Shown: positions 15,918-22,726 of the stretch, piece after piece
Numbering within the stretch: position 1 is the stretch's first letter
How the letters are laid out: each line of letters begins with the position of its first letter
Origin: JAKFEW01 sp036675505
GTDB lineage: Bacteria; Cyanobacteriota; Sericytochromatia; S15B-MN24; JAQBPE01
Assembly (NCBI GenBank): GCA_036675505.1
Contig: JAKFEW010000044.1
Coordinates: 1-24,333 of the forward strand
Direction: 5' to 3'
Length of the DNA stretch: 24,333 nucleotides
Program-made: the position numbers and the translations under genes
Notes under the pieces: generated by a model
The model's input: only the letters and a program-made list of their open reading frames with translations
What the model was told of the DNA's origin: nothing
Databases searched by the model: none

Positions 15918-16602
15918 TCCGGCGGGCACGCTCGGCCGGGGTGAGCAGCTGCGGGTACTTGTCGAGCAGCCAGGGATACTTCGCGATCGCGTCCTGGAAC
16001 GGCTCGACCGACAGGCTGTACCAGTTCAGGAACTTGCTGCCCCGGCGGGTCTTCTTCGCGAAGGCCTTGAACGTCGCGCCGCTCCCGTCGAGGTCCTGGC
16101 GGCTCACGCCCTCGTCCACCAGCAAGTAGTAGGCGTACTTCCGGCCGATGTACCGCTGCTGCGCGTAGAGGTTGTCCGGCGACCCGGCCCCCTGGAAGAA
16201 CCGGCGGTCGGTCTCCTTGAACATGATCGCGTTCCGGTAGTCGTCGACCACCTCCTGGCCGAGGTACTCGCCGATCAACGCGGTGCCCCCTTCGCAGGTG
16301 GGCAGCAGCGCGTGCGCCTTGTCGGCGACGCCCGTCGCGATGCCCAGCGACTCGGCGTGGGTCTCCTGGCCGTTGTGGGAGAAGACCTCGAACTTGACGT
16401 CGTACGCCCGGCTGAACTTCACGAACTCGTACACGTTCGGGTCGCGCGCCGCCCGGTGCAGCCCGCGCAGGCTCGTGTTGGCGCGGTGCTTCTGGAGCGT
16501 CGCCTTGAAGCTCTCGCCGGGCAGCGCCTGGGCCGGCGCACTCGCCCAGGCGAACGTGACCACGAGCGCCAGCGAGGCCAGGGCGACGGTGTCGGGCTTC
16601 AT
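15901..16602 (-). CDS. Secreted protein of unknown function
   Basis: A 233-residue protein I do not recognise. It begins with a clear signal peptide (hydrophobic stretch 5-20, cleavage after AQA at residue 26), so it is exported to the periplasm or beyond. The mature part is mixed and charged, without membrane segments, repeats or obvious catalytic motifs. It contains one cysteine (in PTCEGG) and aromatic-rich stretches such as RYIGRKYAYYLLVDEG. The last 17 bases overlap the end of the M14 peptidase gene on the other strand. The start is the ATG at 16602; a longer reading frame upstream has no signal peptide and looks non-coding. A weak AAGGGA-type ribosome binding site lies upstream. Its function is unknown. 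Confidence 0.8.
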   Translation of the reverse strand: MKPDTVALASLALVVTFAWASAPAQALPGESFKATLQKHRANTSLRGLHRAARDPNVYEFVKFSRAYDVKFEVFSHNGQETHAESLGIATGVADKAHALLPTCEGGTALIGEYLGQEVVDDYRNAIMFKETDRRFFQGAGSPDNLYAQQRYIGRKYAYYLLVDEGVSRQDLDGSGATFKAFAKKTRRGSKFLNWYSLSVEPFQDAIAKYPWLLDKYPQLLTPAERARRISGSR

Positions 16603-16665
16603 GCGGGTCCGTTCCCTTTCGGTGGGCGGGCGATCGAAAACGTGAGGCGGGCGCCCCTTCGGTTG

Positions 16666-16671
16666 TATAAT
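16666..16671 (+). promoter_or_regulatory. Putative -10 element upstream of the DUF3862 gene
   Basis: A perfect TATAAT preceded by TTG (TTGTATAAT, 16663-16671) stands 48 bases before the start at 16720. It has the same TGTATAAT context as the promoter at 14467. No good -35 hexamer is found 16-18 bases upstream. An AAAGG ribosome binding site (16708-16712) sits seven bases before the ATG. Confidence 0.5.
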
Positions 16672-16719
16672 CCCGGACCCTCGCTTGCACGCGCCGATTT
16701 GCACAACAAAGGCTGAAAA

Positions 16720-17409
16720 ATGACACGATTCGGCGCTCGGTGGCTCGCCACCGGCACCACGCTCATCGTCTGCGCCTGGCCCACGCCCGCTGCAGCCCAG
16801 GCCGGCCGGCCGGCCGCCGAGCCGCAGCCTTCCTCGATGCTCCCCTGGCTCGCACCGGCGGTGAGCCTCGGCCTCCCCGCCCTCGCGTATGCCGCCATCC
16901 CGCTGACCGGCGGCGTGAGCGCGATCGTGGCGCCCGCGCTCGCAGGCGGCGGTCACCTCGTCGCAGGCGCGCCGGGCCGGGGCCTGGCCTACAGCCTGAT
17001 CGGCGGCGTGGCGGCGCTGGGCGGGTACGGCCTGGGCACCCGCTGGCTCGGGACCGGCGGCCACGAGGCCGGGCTGCAGGCCGCCGTCGTCCTCGGCGCG
17101 CCCTTCGTGCTCCTCGCCGCCTGGGATGCCCACCGCGAGGCGGTCCGGCTCGGCATCGTCGTTCCGCCGCCCGAGCCGCCGCTGGGGCCGCTCACGAAGG
17201 TCGATTACGGCCGGCTGCAGGGCGGCATGACCGTCGATGAGGCGCTCACGATCCTCGGCCGGCCGGGCTTCCGCGTCGACGCCTCGAAGACGATGGGCCT
17301 GCCGACCGAGACCTGGCGCTGGACCAATGCAGACGGCTCCTACCTGGAGCTCACGTTCCAGGCGGGCCGGATGGTCGCGAAGGCCCAACGCGGCCTCGGG
17401 GAGCGATGA
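16720..17409 (+). CDS. Membrane protein with C-terminal DUF3862/BLIP-like domain
   Basis: A 229-residue protein. It starts with a signal peptide (AAA-Q region near 27) followed by a Gly/Ala-rich hydrophobic region (about 40-135) with three or four possible membrane segments. After a Pro-rich linker (PPPEPPLGP, about 148-156), residues 163-229 match the small DUF3862 / SmpA-OmlA-like module: YGRLQGGMTVDEALTILG, then ETWRWTNADGSYLELTF and GRMVAKAQRGL. In firmicutes and BLIP-like proteins this module is a small alpha/beta fold that binds partner proteins. What it binds here is unknown. The start is supported by AAAGG at the right spacing. The gene ends 37 bp before the following kinase, so it may belong with the kinase and the small membrane protein. 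The combination with a polytopic N-terminus is unusual to my knowledge. Confidence 0.75.
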   Translation: MTRFGARWLATGTTLIVCAWPTPAAAQAGRPAAEPQPSSMLPWLAPAVSLGLPALAYAAIPLTGGVSAIVAPALAGGGHLVAGAPGRGLAYSLIGGVAALGGYGLGTRWLGTGGHEAGLQAAVVLGAPFVLLAAWDAHREAVRLGIVVPPPEPPLGPLTKVDYGRLQGGMTVDEALTILGRPGFRVDASKTMGLPTETWRWTNADGSYLELTFQAGRMVAKAQRGLGER

Positions 17410-17421
17410 CAGATCGAGCTC

Positions 17422-17446
17422 GGCGAGAATGGGGTAAATACTCGCC
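17422..17446 (+). promoter_or_regulatory. Hairpin abutting the kinase start codon
   Basis: GGCGAG (17422-17427) and CTCGCC (17441-17446) form a 6-bp inverted repeat with a 13-base loop. The right arm ends one base before the kinase ATG at 17447, and the only purine-rich ribosome-binding candidate (GGGG, 17431-17434) is in the loop. As an RNA hairpin it could limit translation initiation. Confidence 0.4.
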
Positions 17447-18796
17447 ATGACGCCGATCGAAATCGCCAAGATTTTCAATTTGGTCGGGGTGACGGTCATC
17501 CTGGTCGTCTCGCTCCTCATCGCCTCGCGGTATCCGAGCCCGTTCTTCCGGAACTGGGCCTGGGCCTATGTGGGCGGCTGGCTGCTGCTCGGCATCGAGT
17601 GGATCGCGACCTATACCGGCCGGCCGACGGCGCTGGTGCTCGGCGAGATCGGCGTCGTCGCGAGCCTCGTGTGGTTCTTCATCCAGGCGGGTCGCGCTCT
17701 CGACGGGTCGCCGCTGCCGCGCCGCTGGCACGGGATCGGCGTGGGCGCCGCGCTCACGGTCGGCGGTGCGCTCACGGCGATCGGGCTGCCGTTCCAGGCG
17801 GTGTTCGGCCCGTTCGCCGTCGTGCTCGCGGTCACGCACGTGTGGCTGGGCGCTCGGGTCATCCGCACGCGCGGCTCGTTGGGCCCCTACGGGGCCTGGT
17901 TCCTCGGGGTGGCCCTCATCGGGTCGGGCCTGTGGTGCTTCACCTATCCCGTTGTCGAGAAGAGCGCCTTCGCCTGGATGGGCTACCTCGTCTCGTCGGT
18001 CTTGAACCTGGCGGTGGGCCTGGGGCTCGTCTCGTTCCTCGTGGAGGAGACGAGCCGCTCGTTGCGCGAGAAGAACGACGAGCTGACGCGGCTCGATGCG
18101 CTGAAGACGGCTTTCATCAACACGATGAGCCATGAGCTGAGGACCCCGCTGACCGCGATCATGGCCGCGGGCTGGCTGTTGCGCGAGAACAAGTCCCTGC
18201 CGCTTGCCGCGCCCCAGGTCGAGCTGGCCCGCACGATCACCGAGCAGAGCGAGCTACTCGACCGGCTCGTCTCCGAGGTGCTCGACTACGCGCGGATCGA
18301 GTCGCGCACCATGAAGTTCGAGCCGGCCCCGCTGGACCTACGAGACGTCGCGGAGCGCTGCGCGCGGGCGATGGCCCCGTTGATGCGGGAGCGGAACATC
18401 ACGCTCGCCGTCGAGCCCGCGAGCGAGCCGGTGATGGCCAACGTCGACCGCGAGCGCCTGGTTCAGGTGTGCCTGAGCCTGCTCTCGAACGCGGCGAAGT
18501 TCACCCCGACCGGCGGCACGGTCACGCTCGAGGTCTGGAAAGACGGCCAGGGCGCCTGTTTGGGCGTCCGCGACACGGGCATCGGCATCGCGCCGGAGCA
18601 CCACAGGCGGGTCTTCGAGCGGTTCTACCAGGTCGATCCGTCGTCGACCCGGAAGTATGGCGGAATGGGCCTGGGGCTCGCGCTGTGTCGCGCCATCGTG
18701 GAGGACGGCCACGGCGGCGTGCTGCAACTGACCAGCGCGCCGGGCCAGGGCAGCCGCTTCGTGGTGTCGCTGCCGAACCTCGTGGCCTCGCCTTGA
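17447..18796 (+). CDS. Seven-helix membrane sensor histidine kinase
   Basis: Sensor kinase of 449 residues. The N-terminal half (about 8-200) contains seven hydrophobic segments, near 8-26, 36-54, 62-80, 96-113, 117-137, 148-168 and 174-199. The ligand is presumably sensed in or near the membrane. A short coiled coil (201-218) leads to the phosphoacceptor helix with His229 in MSHELRTPL. The ATPase has an N box (LLSNAAKFTP, 345-354), G1 (DTGIGIAP, 376-383), F box (FERFYQV, 390-396) and G2 (GMGLGLALC, 406-414). All catalytic residues are present. No response-regulator gene lies next to it, so it is an orphan kinase in this window. Its stop overlaps the TTG start of the next gene. The hairpin touching the ATG may control its translation. 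Confidence 0.92.
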   Translation: MTPIEIAKIFNLVGVTVILVVSLLIASRYPSPFFRNWAWAYVGGWLLLGIEWIATYTGRPTALVLGEIGVVASLVWFFIQAGRALDGSPLPRRWHGIGVGAALTVGGALTAIGLPFQAVFGPFAVVLAVTHVWLGARVIRTRGSLGPYGAWFLGVALIGSGLWCFTYPVVEKSAFAWMGYLVSSVLNLAVGLGLVSFLVEETSRSLREKNDELTRLDALKTAFINTMSHELRTPLTAIMAAGWLLRENKSLPLAAPQVELARTITEQSELLDRLVSEVLDYARIESRTMKFEPAPLDLRDVAERCARAMAPLMRERNITLAVEPASEPVMANVDRERLVQVCLSLLSNAAKFTPTGGTVTLEVWKDGQGACLGVRDTGIGIAPEHHRRVFERFYQVDPSSTRKYGGMGLGLALCRAIVEDGHGGVLQLTSAPGQGSRFVVSLPNLVASP

Positions 18797-19275
18797 TCGG
18801 CTGGAGAAGCCTCGCCCGCGGCGTCGTCGATTTCTACGTTGCGGCGTTCATCTCGATGCTGCTCGCGGCCACCACCGCGATGATGCTGACTTCCATCTGG
18901 CTGGCCGCCGCCTGGGTGGCCGGCGAGGTGACGCGCGTGGTGACCCTGGCGGGCCTGCTCTACCTCGCGACGCGCTATCCGCCGTCGTTCTCGGGCATGC
19001 GCTACCGCAGCTACGTGGTCGGCATCGTGGCGCCGGCGCTCGCCTCGGTGGGCTTCATCCTCGCCCACCCGAACATCCGCGACGCCGGCCCCAGGCCGCA
19101 GCTGATCCACGTCGTGCCGTTCGTCGGCGCGGTGGCGATGGGGACGTACCTGGGTGGCAAGGCGCGGGCCCGCCAGACCGGGCCCGCGGGGGCGCGGACG
19201 CGCGCGTCGTTGATCGCGGCGCGGCTGGTGCGACGCGCGAGCGAGGCCGATCGCCGCCGCCGTGAGGACACCTGA
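18793..19275 (+). CDS. Small membrane protein, TTG start, coupled to the kinase
   Basis: A predicted inner-membrane protein of 160 residues with no recognised family. The frame is open far upstream, but protein-like sequence begins at the TTG at 18793, which overlaps the kinase stop (TTGA). This arrangement strongly suggests translational coupling. An ATG at 18856 is the alternative start but would cut into the first hydrophobic segment. Hydrophobic stretches lie at about 11-37, 39-50, 73-93 and 102-119. The C-terminal tail of about 40 residues is strongly basic (several Arg) and should be cytoplasmic. Coupling to a seven-helix kinase suggests an accessory or regulatory membrane partner. This is inference from position only. 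Confidence 0.7.
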   Translation: MIGWRSLARGVVDFYVAAFISMLLAATTAMMLTSIWLAAAWVAGEVTRVVTLAGLLYLATRYPPSFSGMRYRSYVVGIVAPALASVGFILAHPNIRDAGPRPQLIHVVPFVGAVAMGTYLGGKARARQTGPAGARTRASLIAARLVRRASEADRRRREDT

Positions 19276-19287
19276 GGGTCCTGACGC

Positions 19288-20595
19288 CTATCCCTGGCGC
19301 ATCCGCAGCGCCCACGCCAACACGCCCAGCTCCACCCCGTAGCCCACCACCATCGCGATCGCCGCCGCCGTCGCCCCAGGCAGGCCCACCGCCACGCCCT
19401 GTGCCGCCGCGGCCAGCAAGACGCCGGTCCCGACCCAGGCCGCGGCGTTCACCGCCCTCGTCGACCCACCCCCGATCAGCAGTCCCTGGCAGCCGTTCTG
19501 CACCGCCACCAGCGCCGGGATCAGCGCACACACGACGACGACCGGCACCACGCCCGCCACGAGCCCGGGATCGCCGCCCACAAACGCCGCCACGCCGGCC
19601 CGGCCGGGGGCGGAGGCGCCGAGCATGAGCAGGCCGGCCGAGCAGACCGCGCCGACGCTGAGCGCGAAGCCCAGCAACGTGCGCGCGGGCAGCACGGCCC
19701 GGTGGCGGATCGTCACCTGCTGCACCATGCGAGTCGCGTTCGCGACCACCGACACCAGCGACCACGCCGCCGGCCAGGCCGCAAGCGCAATTGCCGCGTC
19801 CCCCGATCGCGCCACCACCGCGACCAGCGCCGCGCGACCGCCCCAGACCACGAGCATCGAGGTCGCGAGCGGCCGATAGAATGCCCACACGCCTGGCAGG
19901 TCGTCGGGCAGGCCCGGCAGTGTCTCGGCTGCGGGCGGCCGCGTGACGCCCAGGCGCAAGGCCGCGATGGTCACGAACATGGCCTCCGCGACCACGCCTG
20001 CGGCGATCGCCGAAGCGCCCACGACCGCCCCATTCCCGCCCGCCGCGAAGCCGATCGCGAGCACGAGCGCGACCACTGCGATGCGCCCGATGCCCGAGCG
20101 CCCGACCGCGCCACCCTGGCCGACGGCGATCAGCAGCCCCTGGAAGTACCGCCGCCAGCCGATCGCGGCTGGCCAGAGCACGAGCAGCAGCAGTGCGATG
20201 CGCCCGCGTTCGCCGACCAGCGGGTCGACGCCCATGAGCGTCTGCGCGACGAACGCGAAGACCGGCGGCACTACGAGCACGAGGACCGCGGCGGTGAGAA
20301 CGCCGCACGCGAGCAGCACGAAGCGCCAGAGCGCCCGGCGGGCGGCCGCGGCGCCCGCGAGGGCGTTCGAGGCATGCAGCACCATGATGATCGGGCTCTC
20401 GAGGAAGATGGCGATCGCCTTCGCCACGCCGAGCGCCGCGAGGTTGATGCGGGCCTCGGGCAGGTGCGCGAGCGTTGTTGCGACCAGCGGCTCGGACGCC
20501 GCCATGGTCACGTCGCTCACGGAGAGCGGCAGGAACTGGCGCCAGAGGTCGGCGAGGGTAGGCGGCGTCTCGCCGGGCGGGAGGGGGGTGGTCAT
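19288..20595 (-). CDS. MATE/ANKH-like multi-spanning transporter
   Basis: Integral membrane protein of 435 residues with roughly a dozen hydrophobic helices, in the size range of MATE/MOP-superfamily carriers. The N-terminal region (about 19-80) resembles the bacterial relatives of the animal progressive ankylosis protein ANKH. It has FLPLSVSDVTMAASEPLVAT, a TLAHLP motif, NLAALGVAKAIAIFLESP (51-68) and then an internal repeat-like second half. The substrate is not evident: drug export is the textbook MATE role, while ANKH exports citrate, ATP or pyrophosphate-related anions. The ATG at 20595 is chosen because a TATGAT promoter-like hexamer overlaps an earlier ATG at 20622. That earlier start would add nine residues, and neither start has a clear ribosome binding site. 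It is convergent with the gene at 18793, with 12 bp between the stops. Confidence 0.8.
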   Translation of the reverse strand: MTTPLPPGETPPTLADLWRQFLPLSVSDVTMAASEPLVATTLAHLPEARINLAALGVAKAIAIFLESPIIMVLHASNALAGAAAARRALWRFVLLACGVLTAAVLVLVVPPVFAFVAQTLMGVDPLVGERGRIALLLLVLWPAAIGWRRYFQGLLIAVGQGGAVGRSGIGRIAVVALVLAIGFAAGGNGAVVGASAIAAGVVAEAMFVTIAALRLGVTRPPAAETLPGLPDDLPGVWAFYRPLATSMLVVWGGRAALVAVVARSGDAAIALAAWPAAWSLVSVVANATRMVQQVTIRHRAVLPARTLLGFALSVGAVCSAGLLMLGASAPGRAGVAAFVGGDPGLVAGVVPVVVVCALIPALVAVQNGCQGLLIGGGSTRAVNAAAWVGTGVLLAAAAQGVAVGLPGATAAAIAMVVGYGVELGVLAWALRMRQG

Positions 20596-20619
20596 CGGGG
20601 GCTCATGGGGCGCCCCAAT

Positions 20620-20625
20620 CATATC
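20620..20625 (-). promoter_or_regulatory. Possible -10 element for the transporter gene
   Basis: On the minus strand TATGAT lies in the 42-bp gap upstream of the transporter, 25-30 bases before the ATG at 20595. The matching -35 region is poor. It is listed because it bears on the choice of start codon. Confidence 0.3.
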
Positions 20626-20637
20626 AGCCGCGAGTCG

Positions 20638-21591
20638 CTAGATCGTCGGTTCCAGCCCGGTTCGCCGATCCAGCTGATGAAGTGTCGGTTCCGCGCCAGA
20701 GGTCTGAATGGCCTGCAGGACCGCGAGTCCGCCGCCGGAAACGGCAACGACCACGCGATCGCCCAGGGGCGCGATCCCGGTGAACGTCAGCGGACCGGCT
20801 TCTCCGAACTCAGGCAATACGAGGGTCTCGCCCTCCAGCCCTCTGACTATGGTCGACTGCTGGAGGTGGGCGACGAGATGGGGCCGACCGTCCAGTAAGA
20901 ACGCGCCCCCGCCGTCGATGTGATCATCAGGCGCGACGGCGCTCCATGGCAGCTGAAGCGCTTGCTGCAACTCGCCGTCGGGCGAAATCCACAAACAACC
21001 GACCCAGAGCTCGTCCTCGCCGAAGGCGTTGCCGTTGAAGAATACCAGGAAGCTTCCATCCGACTGGGCGCAGAGCGCCGCTTCCCATAGGTACAGGTAG
21101 GTCTGCGGGAAGGCGTCGTCCACTCCGACCGTCCATCGGACGTTTCCATACCAGTCACACGCCACGACCATCGCCCGCCCCGTAAGGTGAGTCGCCTCGT
21201 TCAAGTACACGACGCGATCGGCGTTCGCCCAGAAATCCGCCACCGTATCGACCCGGGACTCTGGGGCGGGCAGGATGGGCAGCGCCACCTCTCGATCGCT
21301 GGCGAGATCCCGAACGCCATAGCGATGGAGCTCGTGACGAAGCAGTGCATACGTGCGGCCCTGGCTCACCAACATCTCGCAGCTCTTCCAGACCTTACCC
21401 GTCGGCACAGGCCGCTCAAGGCTCAGGGCGAGGCTGCAAACCCCGGTCGAAATCTCGACCATGTACAGGTGTGCGAATTCTCCCGATTCCAGGGTGAATG
21501 AAACCGTCTGCTCGTCGACCGCCCGGAGCCAGACGTGGCTGGGATCGCCATCGTACAGCGGCTTCAAGATGTGGTGAAGGTAGAGGCGCAT
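20638..21591 (-). CDS. Orphan protein, possibly beta-propeller-like
   Basis: A 317-residue protein I cannot assign to a family. It has no signal peptide or membrane helix. The sequence alternates short beta-strand segments with Gly/Asp turns and contains several blocks ending in Trp-rich strands. Examples are DWYGNVRWTVGVDD, EDELWVGCLWISPDGEL and FLLDGRPHLVAHL, the last followed by TFTGIAPLGDRVVVAVSGGG. This pattern suits a beta-propeller or other repeat-beta fold, but no repeat is clean enough to count blades. The ATG at 21591 has AGGGG just upstream, at rather short spacing. The frame is open another 65 codons to an ATG at 21786 that belongs to a gene remnant. The DNA is visibly less GC-rich than the neighbouring transporter, suggesting acquisition. 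Confidence 0.65.
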   Translation of the reverse strand: MRLYLHHILKPLYDGDPSHVWLRAVDEQTVSFTLESGEFAHLYMVEISTGVCSLALSLERPVPTGKVWKSCEMLVSQGRTYALLRHELHRYGVRDLASDREVALPILPAPESRVDTVADFWANADRVVYLNEATHLTGRAMVVACDWYGNVRWTVGVDDAFPQTYLYLWEAALCAQSDGSFLVFFNGNAFGEDELWVGCLWISPDGELQQALQLPWSAVAPDDHIDGGGAFLLDGRPHLVAHLQQSTIVRGLEGETLVLPEFGEAGPLTFTGIAPLGDRVVVAVSGGGLAVLQAIQTSGAEPTLHQLDRRTGLEPTI

Positions 21592-21786
21592 GGTCCCCTC
21601 GTTTCGTGCGTCGGGACGCCGAGCTTGCCGTACTCTCCGGTTACCTGTTAATTCGTCGTCTGGCGCCACGACCCGCACCGAATCCGTGTGGTGTTCGAAG
21701 CCCGCGCTGACGAAGTAGGCTTCGATCGCCTGTTGTACGAAAGCTTCGTTGGGGAACTCGCACGGGTGCATGTAGCGCTTGAGCAT
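21592..21786 (-). pseudogene. Shrunken remnant of a gene following the HNH-like gene
   Basis: Five bases after the HNH-like gene stops, an ATG at 21786 opens a frame beginning MLKRYMHPCEFPNEAFVQQA. After about 36 codons the protein-like character changes abruptly, around HHTDS. The next ten residues (VRVVAPDDEL) look like the end of a longer protein, and the following codons (about 21591-21650) look non-coding. I read this as a second operon gene that lost its middle. From memory, the start resembles small nuclease-type proteins of restriction-like loci, which is unverified. The frame happens to continue into the gene at 20638-21591, so an alternative reading is one 382-residue fusion protein. 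No stop separates them. Confidence 0.5.
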
Positions 21787-21790
21787 CGCG

Positions 21791-22726
21791 TCAGGAAAGG
21801 CTTGCGAGGAGCCTGGTTCGCAAGGCGTGCTCGTCGACTCCCTCGAGTTCCTGGAAGGCAGCCGCGAGTTGCGGCGAAAGTGAAGCTTTCCAGCCTTGCC
21901 GATGGCTTCCCGTATACGAATCGAAGGCATCACGCTGGTTTTTCAGGGTGTTGCGATTCACCCCGAGAATGCGAGCGATGCGATCGAACGTCTGGCCCTG
22001 GTTGCCCATCCTCAGGTGCTCATGGTCGAATTTCGACAGATAGAAGGCGGCCAGCAGCCAGGGCTCCGGGCCGGCGTCCGACGAGAACTGAGTTTCGCCA
22101 CGAGGTACGGCAGGTATGACGGAAACCAGCTCCGGCGGATTTCCGTCGGAAGCAGCCTCCTTGCATTTCCGCCTGGCGGCCTTCCGCGCCGCGTCGTTTA
22201 GAGCGAACGGCTCCCGCCAGCGGACCGGGAAACTCTCCGGCCTCTCGGGCGCCGGCTCCATGGCCGGCTTCCATCCGTAGAGCTCCCAGGAGCGAAACTT
22301 CAAGCACGCCACGATGTGTGAGTGATGATCGGTCAATGAGGACAGCTCCGCCGGGATGCCGACGAGGTTCGCCGGATGCGAGTAGCATCGGGCGTCGTAG
22401 ACCGTACCGGGCCAGATGTGGCACACATGAAACCCGATGAAATCTCCGCGATCGATCCCGAGCGCCTGCTTGAACGCCACGTTTGCGTAGGTGTTGTTGT
22501 CGAGCGTGACGCCGTCGATCACCTGCCGCACGAACTCGACCTGTTGCCCGTTCTCGCGGAGACCTACGTTAGCTCGGCGATGAGCTGGGAACCATGGCCG
22601 ATTCACGGCGCTGGCGACCTCGGGATGGATCCAGATGCTCGCGAGGGCGATCAGGTCGGCGAGCTCGATGCCGAGCTCCCCGCAGGCCGAGGTGACGACC
22701 TCGGCGGCCAGGATGTGTCTGGTCAC
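21791..22726 (-). CDS. HNH-nuclease-like protein with C-terminal helical module
   Basis: A 311-residue protein. Residues about 98-155 contain an HNH-type arrangement: His100 and His103 in FHVCHIWPG, Asn120 in HPANLVGIP and His134/135 in SLTDHH, followed by CLKFRSWELYGWKP. After a variable linker, the C-terminal part (about 222-305) is a helical module with TFDRIARILGVNRNTLKNQRDAFDS and a Gly-Trp motif. Similar modules occur with McrA-type and other restriction-like nucleases. DNA cleavage in a defence setting is therefore plausible but inferred. The start is uncertain: GTG at 22726 overlaps the stop of the EF-hand gene (GTGA), and another in-frame GTG lies at 22741. The DNA is less GC-rich than the chromosomal genes to the left, and the gene is followed by a damaged partner. 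Confidence 0.7.
   Translation of the reverse strand: MTRHILAAEVVTSACGELGIELADLIALASIWIHPEVASAVNRPWFPAHRRANVGLRENGQQVEFVRQVIDGVTLDNNTYANVAFKQALGIDRGDFIGFHVCHIWPGTVYDARCYSHPANLVGIPAELSSLTDHHSHIVACLKFRSWELYGWKPAMEPAPERPESFPVRWREPFALNDAARKAARRKCKEAASDGNPPELVSVIPAVPRGETQFSSDAGPEPWLLAAFYLSKFDHEHLRMGNQGQTFDRIARILGVNRNTLKNQRDAFDSYTGSHRQGWKASLSPQLAAAFQELEGVDEHALRTRLLASLS

Noticed and set aside
14472..15929. Open frame of 485 codons opposite the M14 peptidase
   Set aside because: It is an antisense shadow. The plus strand has the complete zinc site, promoter and ribosome binding site.
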